A stretch of DNA of 64,000 bases from Hyphomonadaceae bacterium (GTDB lineage: Bacteria; Pseudomonadota; Alphaproteobacteria; Caulobacterales; Aquidulcibacteraceae): positions 434,001-498,000 of the forward strand of contig JAIELJ010000006.1 in assembly GCA_019753105.1 (NCBI GenBank), read 5' to 3'. The notes under the pieces are model-generated. The model ran no database searches. It saw nothing but the letters and a program-made list of their open reading frames with translations, and was not told the DNA's origin. The stretch's first letter is position 1. Every line of letters begins with the position of its first letter. Below, one piece after another: positions 9,223 to 18,495 of this stretch. The translations under genes and the position numbers were made by a program.

Positions 9223-10515
9223 TTACGTATTCATGCTCTGGAAGAAGTCGTCGTTGTTCTTCGAGCCCTTGAGCTTGTCGAGCAGGAACTCGATCGCGTC
9301 TTGGGTGCCCATTGGCGAGAGGATGCGGCGCAGAACGTACATCTTCTGCAGGTGCTCCTTCGGCGTGATGAGTTCGTCCTTACGCGTGCCGGATTTGAGC
9401 ACGTCGATGGCCGGGAAGATGCGGCGGTCGGCCACCTTGCGGTCGAGCTGAAGCTCGCTGTTACCCGTGCCCTTGAACTCTTCGAAGATGACTTCGTCCA
9501 TGCGCGAGCCGGTATCGATGAGCGCGGTGGCGATGATGGTGAGTGAGCCGCCTTCTTCGAGGTTGCGCGCGGCGCCAAAGAAGCGCTTCGGACGCTGCAG
9601 CGCGTTGGCGTCGACACCGCCGGTCAGCACCTTGCCCGAAGAGGGCACGACGGTGTTGTAGGCGCGGCCCAGACGCGTGACGGAGTCGAGCAGGATGACA
9701 ACGTCCTTGCCATGTTCGGCGAGGCGCTTGGCTTTCTCGATCACCATTTCCGCGACCGCGACGTGGCGTGTGGCCGGTTCGTCGAACGTGGAGGCGACGA
9801 CCTCGCCCTTCACGGTGCGCTGCATATCGGTGACTTCTTCCGGACGTTCGTCGATCAAGAGAACGATCAGGAACACTTCCGGGTGGTTGGCTTCGATGGC
9901 CTTCGCGATGTTTTGCAGGATGACGGTTTTACCCGTCCGCGGCTGCGCCACGATCAGTGAGCGCTGGCCTTTGCCGATCGGCGCGACGATGTCGATGATG
10001 CGGCCGGTTTTGTCCTTCAGCGTCGGGTCGTCCAACTCCATCTTCAAACGCTCGGTCGGGTAGAGCGGCGTCAGATTATCGAAGTGGACTTTGTGACGGA
10101 CTTTCTCAGGGTCTTCGAAATTGACCGAGTTGACCTTGGTCAGAGCGAAATAGCGTTCGCCATCTTTCGGCGCTTTGATCTGGCCTTCAACCGTATCGCC
10201 GGTGCGCAGGCCGAACTTACGGATCTGCTGTGGGCTGACGTAGATGTCGTCCGGGCCGGGCAGGTAGTTCGATTGCGGCGAGCGTAGAAAGCCGAAGCCG
10301 TCAGAGAGGATTTCGCAGACACCGGCGCCGCCGATCTCGACGCCGCGCTCGGCGACGTTGCGCAGGATCGAGGCCTGCATGTCTTGGATGCGGAGCGTGT
10401 TGGCGCCCTCGATCTCGAGCGATTCCGCAAGCGCCAGCAATTCAGCGGCCGGCTTGCGCTTGAGCTCCTGCAGCGTGAGCGAGGTGAGCCCTTCGAGTGC
10501 TTGTTCTTCAGTCAT
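9223..10515 (-). CDS. rho: Transcription termination factor Rho
   Basis: This 430-residue hexameric RNA helicase causes Rho-dependent termination. The N-terminal Rho_N helix-extension ([18 protein letters not shown]) is followed by an RNA-binding CSD with GFGFLRS and ILSDG. The RecA-like core has the Walker [12 protein letters not shown], the Q-loop/R-loop region and [13 protein letters not shown]. The ATG at 10515 was chosen because it begins the conserved N-terminus. A roughly 190-bp leader separates it from hemJ, as is common where rho is autoregulated. Confidence 0.97.
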   Translation of the reverse strand: MTEEQALEGLTSLTLQELKRKPAAELLALAESLEIEGANTLRIQDMQASILRNVAERGVEIGGAGVCEILSDGFGFLRSPQSNYLPGPDDIYVSPQQIRKFGLRTGDTVEGQIKAPKDGERYFALTKVNSVNFEDPEKVRHKVHFDNLTPLYPTERLKMELDDPTLKDKTGRIIDIVAPIGKGQRSLIVAQPRTGKTVILQNIAKAIEANHPEVFLIVLLIDERPEEVTDMQRTVKGEVVASTFDEPATRHVAVAEMVIEKAKRLAEHGKDVVILLDSVTRLGRAYNTVVPSSGKVLTGGVDANALQRPKRFFGAARNLEEGGSLTIIATALIDTGSRMDEVIFEEFKGTGNSELQLDRKVADRRIFPAIDVLKSGTRKDELITPKEHLQKMYVLRRILSPMGTQDAIEFLLDKLKGSKNNDDFFQSMNT

Positions 10516-10701
10516 GATTGTATCTCGGGAGACGGACCTCGCGCGTTGAGCCGCGCGGGCAGGGCCGTCGTTTGGGAAAGAGGTTCCGGCGGATAAGGAG
10601 AATTGAGCAGCGCCGCCGTCGCGCGCATGCCGAAGCACGCCAGCTCTGAACACCACACTGGCCCCAAAGCGTCAAGACGCGGTTAGCGGCCAGAACGGGG
10701 A

Positions 10702-11172
10702 TTAAGGCTCAAGTGTCGCCAGCAACACGGCGGCAATGGCCACGATGAACGGGATTTCGCTCATCAACCGCCAGAACTTCTCGGTGCGCCGACGCTCCCC
10801 CTTGGCGATGCGCCGACCCTCAGAAGTTAGGTAGCCGTGGTAGCCGCTCAAGCCCAGGACCAGCAAAAGTTTGCCCCAGAACCAGTGGGGAACTTGCCCC
10901 AGGACTTCGTTCAGGGGGCGGGTCCAGTCGCCGGCGAGGTAAGTGGCAAACAGAAAGAGGCCGAAGGTCCAGGCCAGCACGAGGCTCGGGCCCAGGATGA
11001 TGAGACGGAGATTTTTGGCCGCTTTCAGCATCGCGGTTTCAAGCTCGCCGCCGGCCTGGCTGGAGGTGACGTAGGCGTAGAAACGCGGCAGCATCAGCAA
11101 ACCGGATATCCAGGCGATCACGGCGATAATGTGCAGGCCTCGGGCGAGGTCGTAGCCGATCACGTGATCCAT
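10702..11172 (-). CDS. hemJ: Protoporphyrinogen IX oxidase HemJ
   Basis: This 156-residue integral membrane protein has four hydrophobic segments and the conserved His in GLHIIAVIAW (about 13). RFYAYVT and the GKLLLVL segment also fit the UPF0093/HemJ family. HemJ oxidises protoporphyrinogen IX to protoporphyrin IX in most alphaproteobacteria that lack HemG and HemY. It directly follows hemH with no intergenic gap, and with hemE and hemH forms the last steps of haem synthesis. Confidence 0.92.
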   Translation of the reverse strand: MDHVIGYDLARGLHIIAVIAWISGLLMLPRFYAYVTSSQAGGELETAMLKAAKNLRLIILGPSLVLAWTFGLFLFATYLAGDWTRPLNEVLGQVPHWFWGKLLLVLGLSGYHGYLTSEGRRIAKGERRRTEKFWRLMSEIPFIVAIAAVLLATLEP

Positions 11173-12261
11173 TTAGCGCCCGCTCCCTTGCGCACAGTAC
11201 CCGAACTGAGCGGGGCAAATGCGCGCCCCGTTTTCAGCCTGCACCTTACCCGGCGCTGACAATGCGCGCTCGGCTTGTTCGGCCAGCGCGTCAATGAAGC
11301 GCGGGGCGGCGCCTGGTGCGGCAGCGCGCAAATAGAAGGGCACATCGAGGCGGCGCGCAAGTTGAGCGTACTCAATATCCAGCTCAACGAGGGTTTCCAC
11401 ATGCTCGGTGACGAATGCGATTGGAGAAACAATTACGCCGGTCTTGTCGTGGCCGGCGCGCTCAATTTCTTCCTCGGTTGATGGCCCGATCCACTTCAAC
11501 GGGCCGACGCGCGATTGGTAGCACGTTCGAATGTCCCACTCGGCGGGCAGGAATTTACGCACCGCGGCGACGCTCTGCTCCACCTGCCACTGGTAGGGAT
11601 CGCCGCGATCGACAACGCGCTGCGGCAAACCGTGGGCCGAGAAAAGAACACGTGGGTTGGGAGGGGAGCCGCCTTCACGCCACGCCTGAAGGATCGCGTC
11701 GGCATGCGTTTCGGCGAAGGCCTTGCCCGCCGGGTAACAGCAGATCGTCGAGCAGGGGATGCGGCTCTGCCGTTTCCATTCGCGAAGCGACGAGGCGGTC
11801 GTTGTGGTTGAGAATTGTGGATAGAGCGGCAGCAGGATCGCGTCCGTTGCGCCCCAGGCTTCTGCCGCTTTAGCCGCATCTTTTGTGAACGGCTTCCAAT
11901 AGCGCATGGCCGGGAAGCACTTGAACGTCACGTTGGCGACGCGCTTGCTCATTTCCTGTTCAAGCGCTTCAGCTTGTTTCAGGGTTTCCGGCAAGATCGG
12001 TGAACCGCCGCCCATCAGTGCGTAATTTGCCTTCGCCAATTCCTCGCGCGAGCCAGAGATGAGCTTCGCGAGAAGAAAACGGAGCGGCTGCGGCAGGCTG
12101 ATGATGGCTTTGTCGTTGAACAGATTGAACAGGAACGGCCGTACGGCGTCCTGATTATCTGGGCCGCCGAGATTGAATAGGATGATCGCCACCCGGCGTG
12201 AGGTCATCACGCGCAGGTTCGGACGCTCTTCTTTCGGTTCGTCTTGAGGGATCGCGCTCAC
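11173..12261 (-). CDS. hemH: Ferrochelatase HemH
   Basis: HemH inserts Fe2+ into protoporphyrin IX. The 362 residues include NLGGP at the N-terminus, FSAHGLPQ with the catalytic His, YQSRVGPLKW and the SPIAFVTEHVETL segment. The C-terminus carries two further cysteines in RICPAQFGYC. Some bacterial ferrochelatases, including that of Caulobacter, hold a [2Fe-2S] cluster, so these Cys residues may be ligands, but that is inference. The start overlaps the hemE stop by four bases. Confidence 0.96.
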   Translation of the reverse strand: MSAIPQDEPKEERPNLRVMTSRRVAIILFNLGGPDNQDAVRPFLFNLFNDKAIISLPQPLRFLLAKLISGSREELAKANYALMGGGSPILPETLKQAEALEQEMSKRVANVTFKCFPAMRYWKPFTKDAAKAAEAWGATDAILLPLYPQFSTTTTASSLREWKRQSRIPCSTICCYPAGKAFAETHADAILQAWREGGSPPNPRVLFSAHGLPQRVVDRGDPYQWQVEQSVAAVRKFLPAEWDIRTCYQSRVGPLKWIGPSTEEEIERAGHDKTGVIVSPIAFVTEHVETLVELDIEYAQLARRLDVPFYLRAAAPGAAPRFIDALAEQAERALSAPGKVQAENGARICPAQFGYCAQGSGR

Positions 12262-13298
12262 ACGCCGCCTTTAACCAAATTCACGAGTTTCGCGACATTT
12301 TCAGGCGTTGCTTGCGGCGTGATGCCATGACCGAGATTGAAGATGTGAGGCCCGTGGCGGAACGCGATCAGCACATCTTGCGCTGCGTCTTCTAGGGCTT
12401 TTCCGCCGACAACGAGTGTCAGCGGATCGAGATTGCCCTGTATCGGCATGCCGATCGGCGCTGCTTCACGCGCCTGGTCAGCGGTCGTTTGGGTATCGAC
12501 GCCGAGTGCCGTCACTTGGGTTTCATGAGCGTATGCGCCGATCTGGGCGCCGGCGCCGCGCGGAAAGCCAATGATCGGAACTGTAACGCCAAGCTCGCGC
12601 ACGCGTGCGACGAGCTTTCGCGTCGGCGCAATAACGACGCGCTGGAACATCTGCGGCGGTAGGCCCTCAGCCCAGCTTTCGAAAATCTGTAGGCAATCGG
12701 CGCCTGCCTTCACTTGCGCGGCAAGGTGCTGCGCTGTCGTCTCGATGAGGACCTCGAGCAGCGCATCGACGTCCTCAGGACGACGATAAACTTCCATGCG
12801 AGCGTCGTCCTTATCGCCGCCGCGGCCTTGCAGCATGTAGGTCGCGACCGTCCAAGGCGCCCCTGCGAAACCGATGAGCGCGGTATCCTTCGGGATCGCG
12901 GCTTTGATACGCTCGACAGCCTCATAGACGGGGGCGAGCCTTTGGATGGCTTTTTCCGTTTCACCGAAACGCCAGTCTTGCTGACCGATCAACGGCTCGA
13001 GCCGGGGCCCTTCACCCTCGACGAACCAGACTTTCTGGCCCAGCGCATCCGGGACCACCAGGATGTCCGAGAACAGGATCGCCGCATCCAGCGGAAAGCG
13101 ACGCAAAGGCTGCATCACCGCTTCGGTCGCCAAAGCGGGCGAGTAGCAGAAATCGAGGAAGTTCTTCGCCCGGGTGCGGAGTTCTCGGTACTCCGGCAGA
13201 TAGCGACCCGCTTGGCGCATGATCCAAATCGGAGGGCGTTCCAGCCTTTCTCCGTTCAAGACGCGCAAGAGGGCAGGGATGTTCTCCTGATCGGCCAT
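12258..13298 (-). CDS. hemE: Uroporphyrinogen decarboxylase HemE
   Basis: HemE converts uroporphyrinogen III to coproporphyrinogen III. The 346 residues include the invariant IWIMRQAGRYLPEYRELR near the N-terminus, GAPWTVATYMLQG, and GFPRGAG near the substrate pocket. The ATG at 13298 begins MADQENIP and precedes the first conserved motif. The gene abuts the gene-poor segment proposed as oriC. In Caulobacter hemE is likewise next to the origin and its promoter lies within it. Confidence 0.97.
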   Translation of the reverse strand: MADQENIPALLRVLNGERLERPPIWIMRQAGRYLPEYRELRTRAKNFLDFCYSPALATEAVMQPLRRFPLDAAILFSDILVVPDALGQKVWFVEGEGPRLEPLIGQQDWRFGETEKAIQRLAPVYEAVERIKAAIPKDTALIGFAGAPWTVATYMLQGRGGDKDDARMEVYRRPEDVDALLEVLIETTAQHLAAQVKAGADCLQIFESWAEGLPPQMFQRVVIAPTRKLVARVRELGVTVPIIGFPRGAGAQIGAYAHETQVTALGVDTQTTADQAREAAPIGMPIQGNLDPLTLVVGGKALEDAAQDVLIAFRHGPHIFNLGHGITPQATPENVAKLVNLVKGGV

Positions 13299-13635
13299 TC
13301 GGTCCTCTAAACCTAATTCTAGAAATTGATTAATGGGGACTCGTTGTTGTGGCGACCAAGTTTGCGGGAGAACTCCGCTCCCCACAGCTTGTCCCCATAC
13401 TTGCCGTTCTCGGCCCCATGCCAAAACAGCTTACGACAGAATGGGTTGGATAGGTCAGCAGAGAGTGCCGATTCGGTTGTGCACAAATTGCCGCGTTGTG
13501 GACAGGGACTGGAGGAATCGGGCGCCAGGTAAGGCAACTTTGACCCAACCGCCAATTTGAGCCGATGTTAGAGGGTCTCCTCATTCCTCCTCAACAGCTT
13601 GTCCACATCGGGCGAAGGCCTGATATGTCAGAACA
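13299..13635. other. Candidate chromosomal replication origin (oriC)
   Basis: This 337-bp segment without a convincing gene lies between divergent hemE and PPSR, the position of the Caulobacter and Rickettsia origins. DnaA-box-like 9-mers are TTGTCCCCA (13389-13397), TTGTGCACA (13477-13485, near-palindromic), TTGTCCACA (13599-13607) and CTGTCCACA on the minus strand (13497-13505). The motif ACAGCTT occurs three times (13384, 13426, 13594). An AT-rich stretch near 13303-13335 could be the unwinding element. GANTC sites, targets of CcrM, are at 13470-13474 and 13515-13519. No perfect TTATCCACA or full CtrA site was seen. Confidence 0.65.
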
Positions 13636-14463
13636 ATGCGCGACCGTCTGGCGATCTATTTCAACGTCCACCTTGTCTCGGACTCCACCGGCGAGACCCT
13701 GGCTGGGGTGATGCGCGCCACGTGCGCCCAGTTCGATAACATCTTGCCTGTGGAGCACTCCTACTTCCTGGTTCGCTCGGTCCGCCAGCTGGAACGGGTG
13801 ATCAAGGAGATCGAGGATGCTCCGGGCATCGTCATGTTCACGTTGTCGAACCTCGAGCACCGGGCCGTGCTCGAGCAGGCATGCGCCGACATGGACATGC
13901 CTTGCGTCGCCGTTCTGGATCCGGTGCTTGACGCAACGTCTCGCTATCTTGGCGTGGAGCTGAACCACCGGGTAGGGGCGGCGCGCAAGCTCAATGCCGA
14001 ATACTTCAAGCGCATAGACGCGCTGGATTTCGCCATGGATCACGATGACGGCCAGTCGGCGATCGAGCTCTCCGATGCTGATGTGATTCTGGTCGGCGTC
14101 AGCCGCACGTCAAAAACCCCGACGAGTGTCTATCTCGCTCATCGTGGTGTGAAGGCGGCGAACGTACCGATGGTGCCGGGCGTACCCTTGCCGCCGGAAT
14201 TGTTCGCGGAGAAGCGGCCGCTGGTTGTCGGCCTACTCATTACCGCCGACCGCCTCATCCACATTCGCCGCAACCGTCTTGTTGCGATGAAGGAGACGCG
14301 CTCCGGCTCTTATACAGACGAAGACGCCGTGCGCCGCGAAGTGATGGATGCGCAAAAATTGTTCGAGCGGGAAGGGTGGCCGACGATCGATGTCTCGCGT
14401 CGTTCGATCGAAGAAACAGCTGCCGCCGTCATGAATTTGCTGGCGGAGCACCGCGGACAGTGA
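13636..14463 (+). CDS. Pyruvate, phosphate dikinase/PEP synthase regulatory protein (PPSR, DUF299)
   Basis: This bifunctional kinase/pyrophosphorylase reversibly phosphorylates a Thr of PPDK or PEP synthase. The 275 residues carry the N-terminal VHLVSDSTGETL signature and the P-loop-like GVSRTSKTPTSVYLA (about 153-167). It is the gene that faces hemE across the replication origin in Caulobacter. Its stop codon overlaps the GTG start of maf, so the two are probably translationally coupled. Confidence 0.95.
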   Translation: MRDRLAIYFNVHLVSDSTGETLAGVMRATCAQFDNILPVEHSYFLVRSVRQLERVIKEIEDAPGIVMFTLSNLEHRAVLEQACADMDMPCVAVLDPVLDATSRYLGVELNHRVGAARKLNAEYFKRIDALDFAMDHDDGQSAIELSDADVILVGVSRTSKTPTSVYLAHRGVKAANVPMVPGVPLPPELFAEKRPLVVGLLITADRLIHIRRNRLVAMKETRSGSYTDEDAVRREVMDAQKLFEREGWPTIDVSRRSIEETAAAVMNLLAEHRGQ

Positions 14464-15050
14464 GCTTGGTCCTGGCATCGGGAAGCGCTGCGCGGCGGCG
14501 CATGCTGGAGGACGCGGGGCTCGTGTTCACCGCGCAATCGCCGCGCGTGGATGAGGAAGCGGCGAAGGCCAGCCTGCGTGCGCAGGGGCTTAAGCCGCGT
14601 GATCAAGCCGATGCGCTTGCCGAGCTAAAGGCGCTTAGTGTTTCACGCGGATCGCCGGATTTCGTCATCGGCGCCGATCAGATGCTGGCGATCGAAGGCG
14701 AGGTGCTGGACAAGCCAAGGGACATCGCCGAGGCGCGCGCGCACTTGCTGAAGCTGCGCGGCCGCACGCATGAGCTGATCACAGCCGCGGTGGTCGCGCG
14801 CGAAGGCGCCATCATCTGGCGTCATATTGATACGCCAAAGCTGAAGATGCGCGCGTTCAGCGATGCGTTTCTCGACGATTATATCGCCCGGGCAGGGGAC
14901 AACACGTTGCGCTCCGTTGGCGCCTATCAGCTTGAAGGTTTGGGGGCGCAGCTCTTCGACCGTGTCGAGGGCGATTACTTCTCCGTGCTCGGCCTACCGC
15001 TGCTTCCGCTCATGGCATTCCTACGTGAGCACAGGATCATCGGCGCATGA
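14460..15050 (+). CDS. maf: Maf family nucleoside-triphosphate pyrophosphatase
   Basis: Maf proteins hydrolyse non-canonical or modified NTPs to the monophosphate. The 196 residues begin MSLVLASGSAARRRMLEDAG, a canonical Maf start, and contain GADQM, LDKPRD and VGAYQLEGLGAQLF. The GTG at 14460 was chosen because it immediately precedes the conserved LASGS segment and overlaps the upstream stop codon. The gene is followed by aroE with a four-base overlap. Confidence 0.93.
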   Translation: MSLVLASGSAARRRMLEDAGLVFTAQSPRVDEEAAKASLRAQGLKPRDQADALAELKALSVSRGSPDFVIGADQMLAIEGEVLDKPRDIAEARAHLLKLRGRTHELITAAVVAREGAIIWRHIDTPKLKMRAFSDAFLDDYIARAGDNTLRSVGAYQLEGLGAQLFDRVEGDYFSVLGLPLLPLMAFLREHRIIGA

Positions 15051-15868
15051 AGATCACCGCCGCAACGAAAGTGCTTGGCGTGATCGGCGATCCGGTTGGC
15101 CACTCGCTCTCGCCGATTATGCACAATGGCTGGATCGCCGATGCTGGGCTTGATGCGGTTTATGTGGCTCTGCCCCTGAAAACCGCCGATGCCGCGAGCG
15201 CCATCAAGGCGATGCGAGGGCTAGGGTTCACGGGTCTAAACGTCACGGTCCCACATAAGGAGGCGGCCGCCTCCGCGGCTGACCGCAGAGAAGGTGCGGT
15301 GGCGAATGTGCTGCGGTGGGAGGAGGATGGTTGGCTTTCTGCGTTCAACACAGATGGCGCAGGCTTCCTAGATTCTCTCGATGAGTCCGCGCCGGATTGG
15401 CGTGGTCGCGTGAAGCGCGCGCTGATCGTCGGCGCGGGTGGAGCGGCGCAAGCGATCGGCCAGGCGCTCTCGCCACACGTGGAGACAGTGCATTTCATCA
15501 ATCGCACGCAAGAGCGGGCCAACACAGTTGCGCGTTCGATCCGTAATGGCCGCATGTTGCGCTGGGATGACATGGAACGCGGCTTCGGCGCTGTTGAACT
15601 GGTGGTGCAAACGACGACGCTCGGCATGAACGGAACGGAAGCGCCAGCTTGGCCTGTTGAGTTTTGTAGGCCGAACGCGATCGTTGCTGACATTGTCTAT
15701 CGGCCGATCGAAACCGAATTACTTGCAGCCGCGCGTGCGCGTGGGCTGCCTGCAATCGATGGTCTCGGCATGCTTATTCACCAAGGCGCGCGCTCATTTG
15801 AGTTGTGGTTTGGCGTGAAACCTGACGTAGCGAAGGCGCGTGAGCGCTTGCTGGCGGCGCTCGCATGA
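15047..15868 (+). CDS. aroE: Shikimate dehydrogenase AroE
   Basis: AroE reduces 3-dehydroshikimate with NADPH in chorismate synthesis. The 273 residues have the shikimate-binding HSLSPIMHN, the catalytic Lys in NVTVPHKE, the Asp in NTDGAGF and the Rossmann loop [10 protein letters not shown]. The NRTQERA segment matches the NADPH-specificity loop. Overlaps of four bases with both maf and coaE suggest one polycistronic mRNA. Confidence 0.96.
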   Translation: MKITAATKVLGVIGDPVGHSLSPIMHNGWIADAGLDAVYVALPLKTADAASAIKAMRGLGFTGLNVTVPHKEAAASAADRREGAVANVLRWEEDGWLSAFNTDGAGFLDSLDESAPDWRGRVKRALIVGAGGAAQAIGQALSPHVETVHFINRTQERANTVARSIRNGRMLRWDDMERGFGAVELVVQTTTLGMNGTEAPAWPVEFCRPNAIVADIVYRPIETELLAAARARGLPAIDGLGMLIHQGARSFELWFGVKPDVAKARERLLAALA

Positions 15869-16458
15869 TCGTCATCGGGCTCACCGGCTCTATCGGTATG
15901 GGCAAGTCCACCGTCGCTGCGATGTTCGCGGAGGAGGGTGCGCCCTCATTTGATTCAGACGCGGCCGTGCATGCGCTTTATGCACCTGGCGGCGCGGCCG
16001 TGGCGCCAGTAGAGGCGGCGTTTCCGGGCGTGACGCGTGATGGCGGCATCGATCGTACGGCTTTGTCGGCGCGGGTTGTCGGCAATGCAGAGGCGATCAA
16101 GCAGCTTGAAGCAATCGTCCACCCTTTGGTGCGCCAGGCGCAGGCAGACTTTCTACAAAGCAACCGGGATGCTGGAACCGAAGTCGTCGTGCTCGACATT
16201 CCGTTGCTGTTTGAATCAGACAAGTCGGACCTGTTCGACAAGATCGTCGTCGTCTCCGCCCCAGCTGAGGTGCAGCGCACACGGGTTCTCTCCCGGCCTG
16301 GCATGACGGAAGAGAAGTTCGAAGCGCTTTTGGCGCGGCAGACGCCGGATGCCGAAAAACGGGCGCGGGCGGATTTCGTGATCGATACCAGCGGCAGCTT
16401 CGATAACACGCGCGCGCAGGTTCGTGCAGTTCTGGACGCTTTGCGCGAAGCAGTTTAG
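15865..16458 (+). CDS. coaE: Dephospho-CoA kinase CoaE
   Basis: CoaE phosphorylates dephospho-CoA, the last step of CoA synthesis. The 197 residues have the P-loop [12 protein letters not shown] near the N-terminus, the DIPLLFE segment, and a lid region with [15 protein letters not shown]. It is the fourth gene of the PPSR-maf-aroE-coaE unit that reads away from the proposed origin. Confidence 0.96.
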   Translation: MIVIGLTGSIGMGKSTVAAMFAEEGAPSFDSDAAVHALYAPGGAAVAPVEAAFPGVTRDGGIDRTALSARVVGNAEAIKQLEAIVHPLVRQAQADFLQSNRDAGTEVVVLDIPLLFESDKSDLFDKIVVVSAPAEVQRTRVLSRPGMTEEKFEALLARQTPDAEKRARADFVIDTSGSFDNTRAQVRAVLDALREAV

Positions 16459-16468
16459 CTCCCGAAAC

Positions 16469-17212
16469 ATGCGCGAAATCGTCTTCGACACCGAAACCAC
16501 GGGCGTCTTTCCGGATCACCTGGAAGTCGAGCTGCGCGACCGCATCGTCGAGATCGGCTGCGTCGAGCTCTTCAATCTTGAGCGCACCGGGCGTGAGTTT
16601 CACGTTTATCTAAATCCAGAGCGCAGCGTGCCGGATGAGGTCGTTCGGGTGCACGGCCTGACGCGCGAGTTTCTTTCGAACCACAAGAAGTTCGGTGAGA
16701 TCGTGGACGAGTTTCTTGAGTTCGTCGGCGATGCGCCCCTGGTCGCCCACAATGCCGGGTTCGACCAAGGCTTCATCAATGCCGAACTGCGCCGGCTAAA
16801 GCGGGAAGAGCAAGGCAACGAGCGTTTCATTGATACGCTGCAGATCGCGCGCAAGCGTTTTCCGGGCGCATCTTGTTCATTGGACGCGCTCGCTAAGCGC
16901 TTTCAGCTCGATCGCCACGGCTTCGATTTGACGGCCCGTAAAGGCGCAGGCGGCCACGGCGCCATCATCGACGCGCGCATTCTTGCTGAAGTCTATCTGC
17001 AGCTAAAGGGCGGGCGCGAGCAGCGCTTGGTGTTCGAGCCGGAAACGGCTGCCTCTGAGGCCAACGCCGTTGCTCGCACGGTGCAGTTTGCGCGCCGGCA
17101 ACCGCGCGAAACGCCGCTAGCGCCGCGTATCAGCGCGGACGAAGAGGCGGCACACGCCGCTTTCATCGAAAAGCTTGGTCCGAGCGCGCTCTGGCTAAAG
17201 ACCGGCAGCTGA
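16469..17212 (+). CDS. dnaQ: DNA polymerase III epsilon subunit (3'-5' proofreading exonuclease)
   Basis: DnaQ proofreads during replication. The 247 residues contain Exo I (FDTETTG, residues about 6-12), Exo II (HNAGFDQGF) and Exo III with HGAIIDARILAEVY. The C-terminal part carries the linker for binding the alpha subunit. The ATG at 16469 starts MREIVFDTETTG, directly before Exo I. The gene lies 10 bp after coaE, and the pairing of coaE and dnaQ beside oriC is conserved in alphaproteobacteria. Confidence 0.96.
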   Translation: MREIVFDTETTGVFPDHLEVELRDRIVEIGCVELFNLERTGREFHVYLNPERSVPDEVVRVHGLTREFLSNHKKFGEIVDEFLEFVGDAPLVAHNAGFDQGFINAELRRLKREEQGNERFIDTLQIARKRFPGASCSLDALAKRFQLDRHGFDLTARKGAGGHGAIIDARILAEVYLQLKGGREQRLVFEPETAASEANAVARTVQFARRQPRETPLAPRISADEEAAHAAFIEKLGPSALWLKTGS

Positions 17213-17215
17213 CGC

Positions 17216-17752
17216 TCAGTAATTGCTTGCTTGCGCTGGTGCAGTTGCGAACGGCTGATCATTTGGCGGCGCTTGTTCGCCGCGGTTTTGACGATCGCGC
17301 AGTTCGGCCCAATAGAGCGGCGTGAAATCGATCGGGTTGATCAAGAGCGGCGGATAGCCGCCTTCACGCGTGATCTCCGCCAGGATCTGGCGGCTGAACG
17401 GAAAGAGCAGGCGCGGACACTCGACCCAGATCAGCGGCTCGACATCGTCAGCGCGGACATTCACGAACTGAAAGACGCCCGCATAGATGAGATTGGCCGA
17501 GAACATCATCTCGTCATTACGGCGCGCATTGACGTTGATGCAGAGGTCGACCTCGAAGGCGTCGCCGCGATCGCCCATGGCGCGCGACTTCACCTCGACG
17601 CCCATATCGATGGCGGGCTGGATATCGTACGCCTGGGCGGCTGCTGCCGCAGCGTTACGGAATGACAGCTCCTTCACATATTGCGCGAGCACGCGCAGGT
17701 GAGGGGAATCGGCTGGAACTTGTGCGCCGTCGGGCGCGGACTGCATGGTCAT
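17216..17752 (-). CDS. secB: Protein-export chaperone SecB
   Basis: SecB is the tetrameric chaperone that delivers preproteins to SecA. The protein is about 178 residues, with YVKELSFRN, the LIYAGVF strand and a CPRLLFPFSRQ segment typical of alphaproteobacterial SecB. The start may be at 17752 or the ATG two codons later. It is convergent with dnaQ (three bases apart) and divergent from the Tim44-like gene. Confidence 0.94.
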   Translation of the reverse strand: MTMQSAPDGAQVPADSPHLRVLAQYVKELSFRNAAAAAAQAYDIQPAIDMGVEVKSRAMGDRGDAFEVDLCINVNARRNDEMMFSANLIYAGVFQFVNVRADDVEPLIWVECPRLLFPFSRQILAEITREGGYPPLLINPIDFTPLYWAELRDRQNRGEQAPPNDQPFATAPAQASNY

Positions 17753-17901
17753 ACGCCAGCTTTGCTCCAAAAAGTGATCGTCCGGGGGAGGGCCAGCATG
17801 GGGCGCTGGCCGGATCAAGGCAACCGTGCTGGCGGAACGTACCTGTTGGCACTATCTTGAAAGCTTCGTGACCGGGCCGCCGGTGCGTTGGGAGTCGTCC
17901 G

Positions 17902-18495
17902 TTGGACCAGAATATGATCGAAATGCTCGTGCTGGCGTTCATTGCCGGTTTCGTGCTGTTCCGCCTTTACGTCACGCTTGGGCGCCGGACGGGCGCGGAG
18001 CGTGAGGTGCGCCCGGCCCCCGCTCAGGGCCCCCTGGCGCCGGACGTGCCGATAGCCAAACCAGCCCCCGCGGGATTAGCGGGCGTCGCGGGCGAGGGTA
18101 TCGCAGCCGTGATACGCGCCGATCCAAGCTTTGATCCGGATTTCTTCGCGGCCGGCGCCAAGTCGGCCTACGAGATGATCATCGGCGCCTTTGCGAAGGG
18201 TGATCGCGACACCCTGCAGGGTTTGCTCACGCCGCGGGTTTTTGACTCTTACGCCGCCGCCATAACGGCCCGCGAGGCCACAGGCGATGCGGGCCCTGAA
18301 CTTGTGCGCCTAAAGAGCGCTGAGATCGCCGATGCGGCGATGCAAGGCGATATCGCCCGCGTGACAGTGAAGTTCGAGGCCGAGTTGGCTGAAGGCGCCA
18401 TTGGTGTGCGTGATGCGCGTGAAAAATGGACATTTGAGCGCGATGTGCGTTCACCTGATCCGAACTGGCGTCTGGCGCGCGTCACTGCTGCGTGA
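17902..18495 (+). CDS. Tim44/TimA-type membrane-anchored protein
   Basis: This 197-residue protein has one N-terminal transmembrane segment (about 8-22), a Pro/Ala linker and a Tim44-like domain with FDPDFFAAGAKSAYEMIIGAF and a C-terminal WTFERDVRSPDPNW segment. Alphaproteobacterial relatives lie beside secB and are related to the mitochondrial import motor component Tim44. The role is membrane- or Sec-linked but unproven. TTG at 17902 or ATG at 17914 could be the start. Its stop overlaps the GTG of the Smr gene. Confidence 0.82.
   Translation: MDQNMIEMLVLAFIAGFVLFRLYVTLGRRTGAEREVRPAPAQGPLAPDVPIAKPAPAGLAGVAGEGIAAVIRADPSFDPDFFAAGAKSAYEMIIGAFAKGDRDTLQGLLTPRVFDSYAAAITAREATGDAGPELVRLKSAEIADAAMQGDIARVTVKFEAELAEGAIGVRDAREKWTFERDVRSPDPNWRLARVTAA

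Noticed and set aside
13319-13585. Small open frames in the hemE/PPSR gap
   Set aside because: They have no ribosome sites, overlap each other on both strands and cross the DnaA-box-like sites; the segment reads better as noncoding.
13299-13635. Full CtrA motif TTAA-N7-TTAA in the proposed origin
   Set aside because: Only isolated TTAA-like half-sites were seen (for example near 13330), so no CtrA binding site is claimed.
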